The position numbers and the translations under genes are program-made. Below are positions 48,401-60,400 of a DNA stretch of 64,000 nucleotides, in pieces (the first letter of the stretch is position 1; the number at the start of each line of letters is the position of its first letter). The stretch spans positions 365,001-429,000 of the forward strand of contig NC_061797.1 in the NCBI RefSeq assembly GCF_021462225.1, given 5' to 3'. The DNA comes from Girardinichthys multiradiatus (lineage: Eukaryota; Chordata; Actinopteri; Cyprinodontiformes; Goodeidae). The notes under the pieces are model-generated. The model made no database searches, was not told the DNA's origin, and worked only from the letters and a program-made list of their open reading frames with translations.

Positions 48401-51400
48401 GGGAAACCTGGTCTGATCCGGAGAGACGGCATCCATCCCACTTTGGATGGAGCTGCTCTTCTTTCAAGGAATATGGCTGAAACTGATAACCCAGGGTTCA
48501 TACCAGAAAGCAGGGTCATAGTTTAACACTTCTCTCTGCAGCTTCTGGTCTGTTACCCACCCATTACACTTTTAAGACAGTATTTTTTCCCATAGCTAAA
48601 TATTAATAGATTAAAAATAATCTAAAAAGAGGACACCATGAAAATCTCATAAAAATACACACAACTCAGACTAAAAAGAAAAATAAAACAATTAAATGTG
48701 GCTGATTGAACAAAGGATCTCTCTCTTCAAAGACTTTGTTAGTTAATGATTGATTTGCGACAATCAAGATTAATTTATTTTGTCTCTCAGAAACCTGGCC
48801 ACAGCAAGAACATTATGATAGTATAAATGAGTCAACTCCTAATTATTTAAATTTTCACATACCTCCAAATACTCAATGAGGAGTAGCAACCATCTTTCAG
48901 TCCGATTTATCAATTAGTCCCAGACCAAATACCTACAACTCTTTTAAATATATATCCTTAGTCGTTCTCTTCCGAATTGCAAAGCACTAAACCAGCCTCT
49001 GTTTCTTGTTTCTTGTACTGTCCATCATGCCTGTTAGTTTGTTCTCAAACTTTTTATCTAATTTATTATCAAATATGGATAGGGTCATTATAGTTAGTGG
49101 GAGATTTTAAATTAACGATGGCCCTGAAATTGATGGCCTAAATATAGCTTTTAAAGCTATCTTAAACTCGACTGGCTTTGCTCAAAACATTAACAAACCT
49201 ATCCACTTTTGTCTTCATTTTCTGGACTTGTGGAGATATATGGCATTGAGTGTAAAGAAATAATGGTTCCTCATAACCCTGTCCTGTCTGACAGTTATTT
49301 AATAACCTTTGAGTTTAATTTAACCGAGTACTCCACACCTAAAAGAAAATTTAATTATAGTAGATCATTATCAGACAATGCTGTAACAACCTTTAAAGAA
49401 TCTGTTCCATGTTTAATTTCGTCATCATCACAGAAAAACACAGTGGAGGGCAATAATTTTGTCTCTTGATTCTCTCGTTCGTAATGTTACTTCCTTACTG
49501 CGTGGTGCATTAGACAATGTATCCTCCTTGAAAAAGAAGGTAATTATTCATGGGAGGCTGGTTCCCTGGTTTAATTCAGAGCTGTATACATTAAAGTACA
49601 ATGTTAGAAAGCTGGAGATAAAATCACTCTCTACACACCTAGAGGACTTCTACTTATTATGGAAAAATAGTCAACTGTTGTACAAAAAGACACTTTGCCA
49701 AGCTAAAACAGTTTATTTCTCATTAATAGAAGAGAATAAGAATAATACTAGGTTGCTAATTTTACACAGTCATAGTTCTGTTTAGCCACCCATTTCCTTA
49801 GCTCTCAGCACTAATGACTTTATTCTTTTAAAATTAAATTAATTCTATTAAAAATCAAATCATTGGCATACTCCCAAACATGGTTACTTCATCCTCAGTA
49901 AGTGAGACAGCATTGGAGGTGGTTGTAAAACAGATCTGTGTTGAACTGTTTTGAGCCAGTGGAGCTTCCTGAGTTATCAAAAATATTAGCTTCATCTAAA
50001 CCTTCAACTTGATCAAGATGACTTAATAAATTACAGACCTAAATCCATTTTTCCATCCTTTTCTAAAATACATGAGAAAATAGTTGCTAATCAAGTGTGT
50101 GAGCATTTACACAGTAATGATCTGTTTGAAGAGTTTCACGCAGGTAGGGATTAGGATGGTTTAAATCTTATTTGTCTGACAGATTCCAGTTTGTTTGTGT
50201 AAATGATAAATCATCTTCAAACTCCAGGGTTAATTGTGGAGTACCACAGGGTCCAATGCTTGGGCCAATTCTCTTTACTATATATGTGCTTCCAATAGGT
50301 CAAATTATCAGGCAGCATAGGATAAATTTTCACTGTCATGCTGATGAATCTTTATTTAAGCTTTATTTATCCACAAATCCTGATGAGCCTAACCAGCTGG
50401 TTAGACTACAGGCATGTCTAGAGGACATATAAACTTCAATGACTTCACATTTTCTGCTAAATTCAGACAACACACAAGCTGCCGTCTTAGGACTGGAGTC
50501 TTTGAAAAAGAAACTGCTTACTTAATCAATTAATGTGTACAGCATTAAATTGTCCTCCGGCAATACAGTAAAGAACCTCGGTGTTATTTTTGACCTGGAC
50601 ATGTATTTTAAATACTATCAGGATGTCCACAAAATGCAATTAAAAGCCTTCAGCTCACTTAAAATGCTACAGCAAGAGTTCTGATGAAAATTAAAAAGAG
50701 AGATCATATTTCTCCTATTTTAGCTTCCCTTCATTGGCTCCCTGTTAAGTCCAGAATATAATTTAAAATTCTCCTCCTCACATATAAAGCCCTTAATGAT
50801 CTAACTCCATCATACATCAGAGATCTGATTGGTCCATATGTTCCTAACAGAGCACTTCGTTCTCAGACTGCAGGTTTACTGGTGGTTCCTAGAGTCTCTA
50901 GAAGTAGAATGGGAGGCAGATCCTTTAGTTATCAGGCTCCTCTCCTGTGGAACCAGCTCCCAGTTTTAGTCCGTGAAGCAGACACCCTGTCTACTTTTAA
51001 GGCTAGGCTTAAAACTTTCCTTTTTGATAAAGCTTAAAGTTAGAGTGGGTAAGCTTAGCAGTTTGTCTCTCCTAGATGAAGCCAATGAACAAGCTACTAC
51101 TGTCTCAAATATTTTACTTTTCCTTCCCATAGAAAGTACTCCTGGATCAGTGCTTCTTTGTTCTCTTTGTGTCTCTGCTCTGTTCTCTCCAACCCCCAGT
51201 CGGTCGTGGCAGATGGCCGCTCACACTGAGCCTGGTTCTGGTTCTACTGGAGGTTTCTTCCTGTTAAAAGGGAGTTTTTCCTCTCCACTGTCGCTACATG
51301 CATGCTCAGTATGAGGGATTGCTGCAAAGTCAACGCCAGTGACTATCCACTGTCTCTACATGCTCATCCAGGAGGAGTGAATGCTGCAAGTCACTGACTG

Positions 51401-54400
51401 GATGCAATCTGCTGGGTTTCCTTAAAACGTTTTTAGCAATTTGAATAATAAACTAAACCTGACTGTATTGTTTAATAACTATGCTCAATTGGAATGGATG
51501 TACCTGACATGGAATCGGTATGATTGAATTGAAATGTCTTTATAAAGCGCCTTAAGACGACGTGTTGTGAACTGCAGCTATATAAATAAAACTGAATTGA
51601 ATTATCATTTTTGTACCCTGCTGTTTATTTATCATAAATGTACAGGTGTTGAAATTAAGAAAATGGTACTTTGACAATTTAGTTTAAATTAAAAGAGGAC
51701 ATACCAAATTTACTGCAATACAAGAAACTGACCAAGACAATTTATACTGTTCAGGAATCTGTCAAGTAGCCAACTGACCTCAGCAGGTGAAAGGACATCC
51801 TTCCACATATGAATGAGCTTACAGAACATACTGAAGGGCCCACACTTTGAGATCTTCCGCAGTCTTCCAATCACTGATAACTCAGAATAAGTCATCCCCA
51901 TGTCTGCCTGACAAAAAAGATGTGGCAATCAGAAAGAAAGCAACAAAAACATCATATCATACAGTTGTCATCTTTGGACCAGAGTCTTTGAAAAAGAAAC
52001 TGCTTAGTCAATCACCAAGCTTCTGCTGGCAACAACTTAATGCTCACCTTCTACCGATGATCCACATAGCCCTGTCTTTCAGTGTTTAACCCTTTCTCTC
52101 TCCTAGACATGGCAATTGACTGAGCTTAACTGTAACAAACTCTACAATTTATATACAATATATACAATTTCTAACAATTTGAATAATAAACTGAACCTGA
52201 CTGCACTATTTGATAACTAAGATCAAATCGGAGTGGATGTAATTAACTTTAAATATATCCATATGATTGAATTGAATTGACTTTTGTTTTGTAAAGTGGC
52301 TTGAGACAATATTTGTTGTAAATTGGTTATATAAAAATTGAAGACTAAACGCTATCAAACACCAGGCAGAGTAGCTTGCTGACCCTTGTTCAGAACAGAA
52401 TGAGAAAAGTTTAGATTTTAATCATTGTATCTAAATCCTTTTAGATACTTTTGGTCAGAGATCAGACCATATTATTGTATTGCAAGTATGTCTTTAGTCT
52501 TTCCACCCAAGTCTCCAGTTAAGTCCAAAGCAAAGGCATGAAAATACCTAGTTGAGTCCAAAGTCAAGGCATGTAAGTCTCGAGTAGAGTCAAACATGCG
52601 ACCATGGCCTGCGCTTTTCCTTTGTAACACACTTTCTGTGTTTTCAAGTCAAATGGTTCAAGTCCAGGTGAAGTCACGTGTCATTGGTGTGAAAGTCAAA
52701 GTCAAGTCTAAAGTCTAATATTTAATTAGTCTAAATTTAATTTTATCAAATTGAGTCTAAGGTCATTAAATTTATGAATCACGTCTGAATAGATTCTAAG
52801 TCATATAACTCGAGTCCACACCTCTGCTTTTGGGTGCCATTTGCTCCATTAGTCAAGTGAAATAATGTTGGATTTAGAAAATGAGGGAGCGGATTTAGTT
52901 TTTACCTCATCTGTCTGTGAAAGCTGTCCTTCTGTCAAAGGCTCCAGTTCAGCAGTGGGCGGAGCAGCCAGGATGCTGCATAGCACAAAAAACAGAGAAA
53001 CTGAAACACACAAAGGCTGCTCTTGTCACGCATTTGTTTTTAATGGAAATGAACTTTGTTTTAAAGTAGTGTCCTAAGTTGATCTTACCCTCTCAGAGTG
53101 GTGAACTGGAACTTTTCTGCACAGTAAACAAGAAAGTTCTTTAGATCTGTCTTGCTGATTCCACCAATGGGGTTTATGTCTGAACTAGAGCAGTCATACT
53201 TGGTGAAATATCCTGTGAGGCTGAGCAGGAAAAATCATTTAAGTAGAAAAGAAGCTTGTGAAGTAGTTATTCTCAATGGCTTGAGAGGAAGAGGTTTTAT
53301 ACTAAACATTACATTAAGCAATTCATTCACACATTAACAACAACTTGCACATTTGTGCCAACATAAAGTTGACCATTCTGTATGTGTGTAAAGTATGTAT
53401 ATATATGGTGGTTATGAAAAAATAAATATTTGTACAAAATATGTCTGTTTTGATTTCTTTCATATCCACTACTAATTAGGAAAGATATCTTTAAATTTGG
53501 ATTCTTTCATGTTCCCGTTCAGCAGGGTTATACATTTGCACAAGAATCATAGATTCTCTTCGAAATGCCATTGTTTCTGAAAAAGATTGACTGTGTCTGA
53601 AAAAGACTGCGAATTATACCTTATAATGCTTTACCAACAAAATTATTTACAACAAGTTAAAGACTTCTAAAAGCTACAGTCCTGTTCATGCCTTTTGTTA
53701 CAAGGGATTCTTCAGAATCCAGAGATCGGTAAAAGTAAGGAAATTGACACCTTCAATTGGCCACTTTTGCTTTCACATAGATTTTTTAGACCGGTCCAGA
53801 CCACTGTAGAAGAGCTTTAAACAGGGAATAAAAATCTGTCCATACAGGTTTGATTTTACCTTTTGGAACCTAGAAACTAAATCTAATGTATTTGCACCAT
53901 ATCAGATTTTTGTATAAGATACAGCAGCAGATTTGAGATTGAATTATTTTTGCTTCTGGCATTAGTAGGAGGTCATTGAGATCTGGCTTATTTGTATGAA
54001 GGCTCACTCTGCATGTCACAGTGCAAATGATGTGCAGTAAACCAAAGGCCTGTGAAATATCAACCATTGCTGTCATTGGTAATACTACCTCTCATCGACG
54101 TTAGCTGAGCCCAAAACCAGCAGTCCAACAGGCTTACCACGGGCCCACAGACTCAACTGGGCAAAAAGGTATGCCAGGACCATCCTGACCCGAGCCTGGT
54201 AACAGCACAAACACACCTTTGGTCAAAACCTCATGGGGAATGGCAGTTGACCTAAAGCTATTGCAGAAATCCTATACAAAATCCTGAAACGTTCAGATAA
54301 TTTCTCCATTTTGCACATTTTAAGTTTTTGTCTCTCCATACTAGACTTTTTACAAGTACGAACAGGAGCCACCAACCAGTGGACTTTTTGAATACGTACC

Positions 54401-57400
54401 ACGTCTATTCATGTGTCTTTGAGTCATTTTGTACCTCCTTTGAAACTGAAGATATGAAGGAATTTCTATTATCTACATATCTAATATAAAACATATAAAA
54501 TATAAAAAATTAAAACGCAGTATCTCACAAAAGTGACTACCTCCATATTTTTATAGGATAACACTGATGACATGACACTTTGATACAATGTAGTCGGGTG
54601 TACATCTTATATAACAGAATACATTTGCTGCCATTAATGTCTAAACTGCTGGCAATAAAATTGGGTACACCACTATTTGAAAATGTCCAAATTGTGCCCG
54701 AAGTGTCAATATTTCTTGTGACCACCATTATTTCTAGCACTGCCTTAACTTTCCTGGACATACAACAACCGCAATTTTCAAACGTGCATTCAAGCGAGAG
54801 AAACATATGATGGAGCTCGGATAGTTATCCGGAAAAGTCACCCCTTGGAGCAACAACGAGGTGCAAGCTTTTCTGGCGATCACAGGAGACTGCAATATTC
54901 AGCGGCAGCTGGATGGGGCAACAAGGAATGAAAAGGTGTTTGCTGATGTAGCCCATCAAATGGCCAGCCAAGGTTTTTACAGCACATCGCAGCCGTGTTT
55001 CATTCGCGGTTATGCAGCACGACACATGATGCTTTAAACCCGCACCTCCAGGAGGTGTTCCCTTCAGCGGAGCAAAAGCGGATCTATGGAAATGCAACAC
55101 ACAACGTGCAGAACCGTGCGGAGCTTTTCCGGGCTGGCCAAATCGAGCCAGTCGAAAAGGAGCAATAGAGTACTTTACAGTTTGCCACTGGAATCCTCTT
55201 TCACTCCTCCATGAGGATGTGATGGAAATTCTTGCAGTAAGCATTTCACAGTGTATAACCTTTTTTACTCCTCAGAATATCTTCTTCTAGAGGAAGAAGC
55301 TGTAAAGCCATTATCAGAAGTTTGATGGTTCAGACCCATCTTTAGGACAATGTCAGTTAGGTCTGTTCCTAGTAGATAACCTTGTCACTGTTGAACTCAA
55401 GAAGGGTTGGGGTCATAGAACATGGACTCTTTGCAGTTGAGATAACACTGTCTTGTTCTGGTATAAATACTGTGTGTAAATGTTGATCGGGGCTCTGTTC
55501 AACTGACTTGCTTGGTGACAGAGTCATTCAAACGCTGAATGCCTTTGAATAAAACTTATAAAGACAAAGTCAGGATTTTCTCTTGTTATGAGTCATTTCT
55601 ACCCACTTTGATAAGAAAATTCCACAACAAGGACATCACCGAGCTTGTGGATGTTAAAGACCTCATGCTTCTCAACCTTCCATTTGAGGATGGTCCACAG
55701 AGGCTCAACAGGGTTTAGGTCTAGAGACATGCTTGAACAGTCCAGCACCTTTAACTTCATTTTTTTAGCAAGGCAGTGGTTGTCTTGCAGGCTTTTTGGA
55801 GTCGTTATCATGTTGAAATACTGCCCTGCAGCCAAGTTTCCGAACAAAAGCGATTGTGCTCTGCTTCGGCGTGCTGGCATTCATAGTTCCCTTAGTGAAC
55901 TGTAACTCCCCACAGCCAGCAGCACTCATGCAGCTCCAAACCATGACAGTGCCACCTCCACACTTGACAGTAGGCAAGACACACTTGCCTTTGTAATCCT
56001 TACCTGGTTGCTACCACATACACCTGACACCATATGAACCAAATAAGTTTATCTTGGTCCCATCAGACCATAGGACATTGTTCCAGTAAGCGATGTCTAA
56101 AGTCTGGTTCTCTTTGCAAGACTTTCTTTTGCATCATCTTTAAAAGAGGCTTCATTCAGAGACAACAGCCATGCAGACCAATTTGATGCAGTGTGGGGTG
56201 TATGGTCTGAGCACTGACAAGCTGACCGCCAGCCCTTCAGCCTCTGCAGTAATGCTGGCAACACTCATGCATTCATTTTTAAAAGACAACTGCTGGAAAT
56301 GACTCAAATTCTTTAGTCGATCATGGCGAGCCCTGTTCTTAGCAGAACCTGTCCTGCTCAGTTGCTGTATGATCTTGACAACTGTGTGGCAGCTGAGTTT
56401 CAGGATGTTGGCAATCTTCTTAGAGCCTAGGACATCTTTATGTAAAGCAACAATTTTTTATCAGAGAGTTCTTTGCCATGAAGTGCCATGTTGAACTTCC
56501 AGTATGGCAGTATGAGAGTGAGAGAGCGATAACACACCTCCTCTCCCTTCCCACCTGAGACCTTGTAATACTAACGAGTCATATGACACCAGGAAAGGAA
56601 AATGGTTAATGGGGCACAATTTAGACATTTTCACTTAGGGGTTTAGTCACTGTTGTTGCCAGCGGTTTAGACATTAATGGCTGTGTGTTGACCTATTTTG
56701 AGGGAACAGCAAATTTACACTGTTACACAAGCTGTACACTGACTACTTTACAGAAAAATATTCCAGGCATTTGTTACTTCAACACTGGGCTTTTGTAAAT
56801 TTCGATTAGGAAGCCCCCAAAAAAGCATATCAAAAGCCTTGACAAAAAGATAAATCTTTCCCAAATTGTTGCCTTTATGTAATTAAGATCCATCTTGAAT
56901 TATAGATCTGATCGTTCCATATGTCCCAAATAGAATTTCTAAAAGTAGAAACTTTTTGTTGATGAGGCAAAATTGAATTTTTGATCAAGTGTATAGTTAG
57001 CCTGATCTAGGTTATCCTAAAACATCTCAGTGATATAATGTTATACATTCTGATTGCTGAATAGAGCCACTTTTCCTCACTATGCTACTTTCTCCTACCA
57101 CTATTTCAATCCATTATGAAGTTATTGCTGCCATTTACTTCATGTTCTTTCTGTTTTACCATTGTTCTCATAACTTTAAACACAGATAATGATAATGCAT
57201 AAAATGTCTTCTCTTATTCATGATTAAGGATTTGGAGAAGCCATTTATTATAAATAATTATTACAATTATACACAATTTTTATACTATAACATTTTGGTT
57301 TGTTTTTTAACTATAATGTCACCAAAAACCACCCAAATGACATAAGCTTATACAAACTAGCTCACAAGACAAGTATTGCCACATTTAACATCAATAACAG

Positions 57401-60400
57401 CTTAAGGTAAATAAATGATGCCTGAGATCTACCCATCATTTTCTTTTTCTTTTGGCTTTTCCCTTTCAAGAGGTCGCCACAGCGAGTCATGTGTCTCCAT
57501 CTATCCCTTTCTTCTGTATCTTCTCTCAAAACTAGGCTGCAGCTATCGACTATTTTAGTAATCAATTAATCTAGCGATTATTTTTCGATTAATTAATTAA
57601 TCTAACAAGAGATACTATTAGTAAAATATCATTCTTCAATGAACAAGTGTTTTGAACTTAAAAACATTTTAAGCACTTTATTGCGCATATTAAATGGCAA
57701 AAACTTAGAAAACTAAATTCAATGCCCAGAAAATGGCATTTTAATAATAAAGTAATAAAAAGCATTTTGTTGCATGCTGCAAGGTGAAATTGTACAAAAC
57801 ATTTGCAAAATCATAAACAATGCTCAGGTTAAGCTCAAGCTATGTCACTTGAGAAATTCTGTATGGACCATATTTACAGACAAAGAAGGATTTTCATCTA
57901 AAATGCAAAACATATATTTTTTGTAAAGTTTTGGCTTAATTACTGCTCTGAGTGGGGTGTTCTTTCAGCAGATAGCATGTTTCAGAGTCTGTATACTCCA
58001 TTTAATGATTCAATTACTAAATTGGTTGACAATTATGTCAATAATCGATTAATCACGATTAATACGATTAATTGTTTCAGCCCTACTCACAACCTATAGC
58101 TTCATATCCTCTTTCACTCCATCCATAAATCTCCTCTTTGGTCTTCCTCTAGGCCTCCTGACTGACATTTCCAGCCTTAGCTGCCTTCTACCTATGCCTC
58201 CTCTTTATGTGTCCAAACCATCTCAGTCTGCCCTCTCTAGCTTTATCTCCAACACATCAAACATGAGCTGTCCAATCCATCCTCATCACTCCCAAAGAGA
58301 ACCTTAACATCTTCATCACCCTCTACCGATGATCCACATGGTCCTGTCTTTCAGTGTTGAACCCTTTCTCTCTCCTAGATATAGCAATTGACTGAGCTTT
58401 TACTGTGACTAACTACAGGGGTTGGACAATGAAACTGAAACACCTGTCATTTTAGTGTGGGAGGTTTCATGGCTTAATTGGACCAGCCTGGTAGCCAGTC
58501 TTCATTGATTGCACATTGCACCAGTAAGAGCAGAGTGTGAAGGTTCAATTAGCAGGGTAAGAGCACAGTTTTGCTCAAAATATTGAAATGCACACAACAT
58601 TATGGGTGACATACCAGAGTTCAAAAGAGGACAAATTGTTGGTGCACGTCTTGCTGGTGCATCTGTGACCAAGACAGCAAGTCTTTGTGATGTATCAAGA
58701 GCCACGGTATCCAGGGTAATGTCAGCATACCACCAAGAAGGACGAACCACATCCAACAGGATTAACTGTGGACGCAAGAGGAAGCTGTCTGAAAGGGATG
58801 TTCGGGTGCTAACCCAGATTGTATCCAAAAAACATAAAACCACGGCTGCTCAAATCACGGCAGAATTAAATGTGCACCTCAACTCTCCTGTTTCCACCAG
58901 AACTGTCCGTCGGGAGCTCCACAGGGTCAATATACACGGCCGGACTGCTATAGCCAAACCTTTGGTCACTCATGCCAATGCCAAACGTCGGTTTCAATGG
59001 TGCAAGGAGCGCAAATCTTGGGCTGTGGACAATGTGAAACATGTATTGTTCTCTGATGAGTCCACCGTTACAGTTTTCCCCACATCCGAGAGAGTTACGG
59101 TGTGGAGATGCCCCAAAGAAGCGTACCACCCAGACTGTTGCATGCCCAGAGTGAAGCATGGGGGTGGATCAGTGATGGTTTGGGCTGCCATATCATGGCA
59201 TTCCCTTGGCCCAATACCTGTGCTAGATGGGCGCGTCACTGCCAAGGACTACCGAACAATTCTTGAGGACCATGTGCATCCAATGGTTCAAACATTGTAC
59301 AAGGCGGTGCCGTGTATCAGGATGACAATGCACCAATACACACAGCAAGACTGGTGAAAGATTGGTTTGATGAACATGAAAGTGAAGTTGAACATCTTCC
59401 ATGGCCTGCACAGTCACCAGATCTAAATATTATTGAGCCACTTTGGGGTGTTTTGGAGGAGCGAGTCAGGAAACGTTTTCCTCCACCAGTATCACGTAGT
59501 GACCTGGCCACTATCCTGCAAGAAGAATGGCTTAAAATCCTTCTGACCACTGTGCAGGACTTGTATATGTCATTCCCAAGACGAATTGATGCTGTATTGG
59601 CCGCAAAAGGAGGCCCTACACCATACTAATAAATTATTGTGGTCTAAAACCAGGTGTTTCAGTTTCATTGTCCAACCCCTGTAGGTTCTCTCTTTCAGAC
59701 TCTAACCTTGAAAACTGGCTCAGAGTTTATCTGTTCTTTCTTTCTAGGGGAAACAACTAAAGGAGCTACATCCATTAACATTTACTTTTCCTTCACATAG
59801 AAAGGACTCCTGGATCAGTGCTTCTTTGTTCTCTTTGTGTCTCTGCTCTGTTCTCTCAAAGCCCCAGTCGGTCGTGGCAGATGGCCGCTCACACTGAGCC
59901 TGGTTCTGGTTCTGCTGGAGGTTTCTTCCAGTTAAAAGGGAGTTTTTCCTCTCCACTGTCGCTACATGCATGCTCAGTATGAGGGATTGCTGCAAAGTCA
60001 ACGCCAGTGACTGTCCACTGTCTCTACATGCTCATCCAGGAGGAGGGAATGCTCCAATTTGAATAAATAACTGAATCTGACTGAACTGTTCAATGATTAG
60101 GATTAATTGGAAGGTATGAACCTGACCTTTGTGAAGTTCCTTTAGACGACATGTGTTGTGAATTGGTGCTATATAAATAAACTGAATTGAATTGAATCTC
60201 CAGCCTCCTCCAGCTCTGACTCCCGTCTCTTCCTCAGTGCTGCAGCAGCTAATGCTGTCTCTCTCTCATAGTAAAGGTTATTGAGAAGACTAACAACTGC
60301 TTGCCTACACATGTACATATCACAGCTTTGCAAACCATGTACAGAGTGATTTTTATTTTGCCAATGCAAAACACATCCACATTCCTTATGCATAGAGCTA

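Larger units (their letters stand above)
54518..56755 (-). mobile_element. Tc1/mariner relic, fourth family, with foreign segments
   Basis: The left end cagtatctcacaaaagtgac and the inner inverted blocks gccattaatgtctaaac and gaaaatgtc(c/t)aaattgtgccc occur near 54630-54700 and again inverted near 56610-56690. The right end appears truncated. Minus frames 55977-55599 decode to a decayed DDE domain ([42 protein letters not shown]). About 0.75 kb of unrelated DNA (54825-55590) lies between the left end and the transposase. Confidence 0.75.

Noticed and set aside
52865..53077. Plus-strand 70-codon frame
   Set aside because: Antisense to a nadsyn1 exon.
53089..53212. nadsyn1 exon starting at the CCTCACAG acceptor
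   Set aside because: Phase would not join the preceding exon and conserved SL(T/R)GY residues would be lost.
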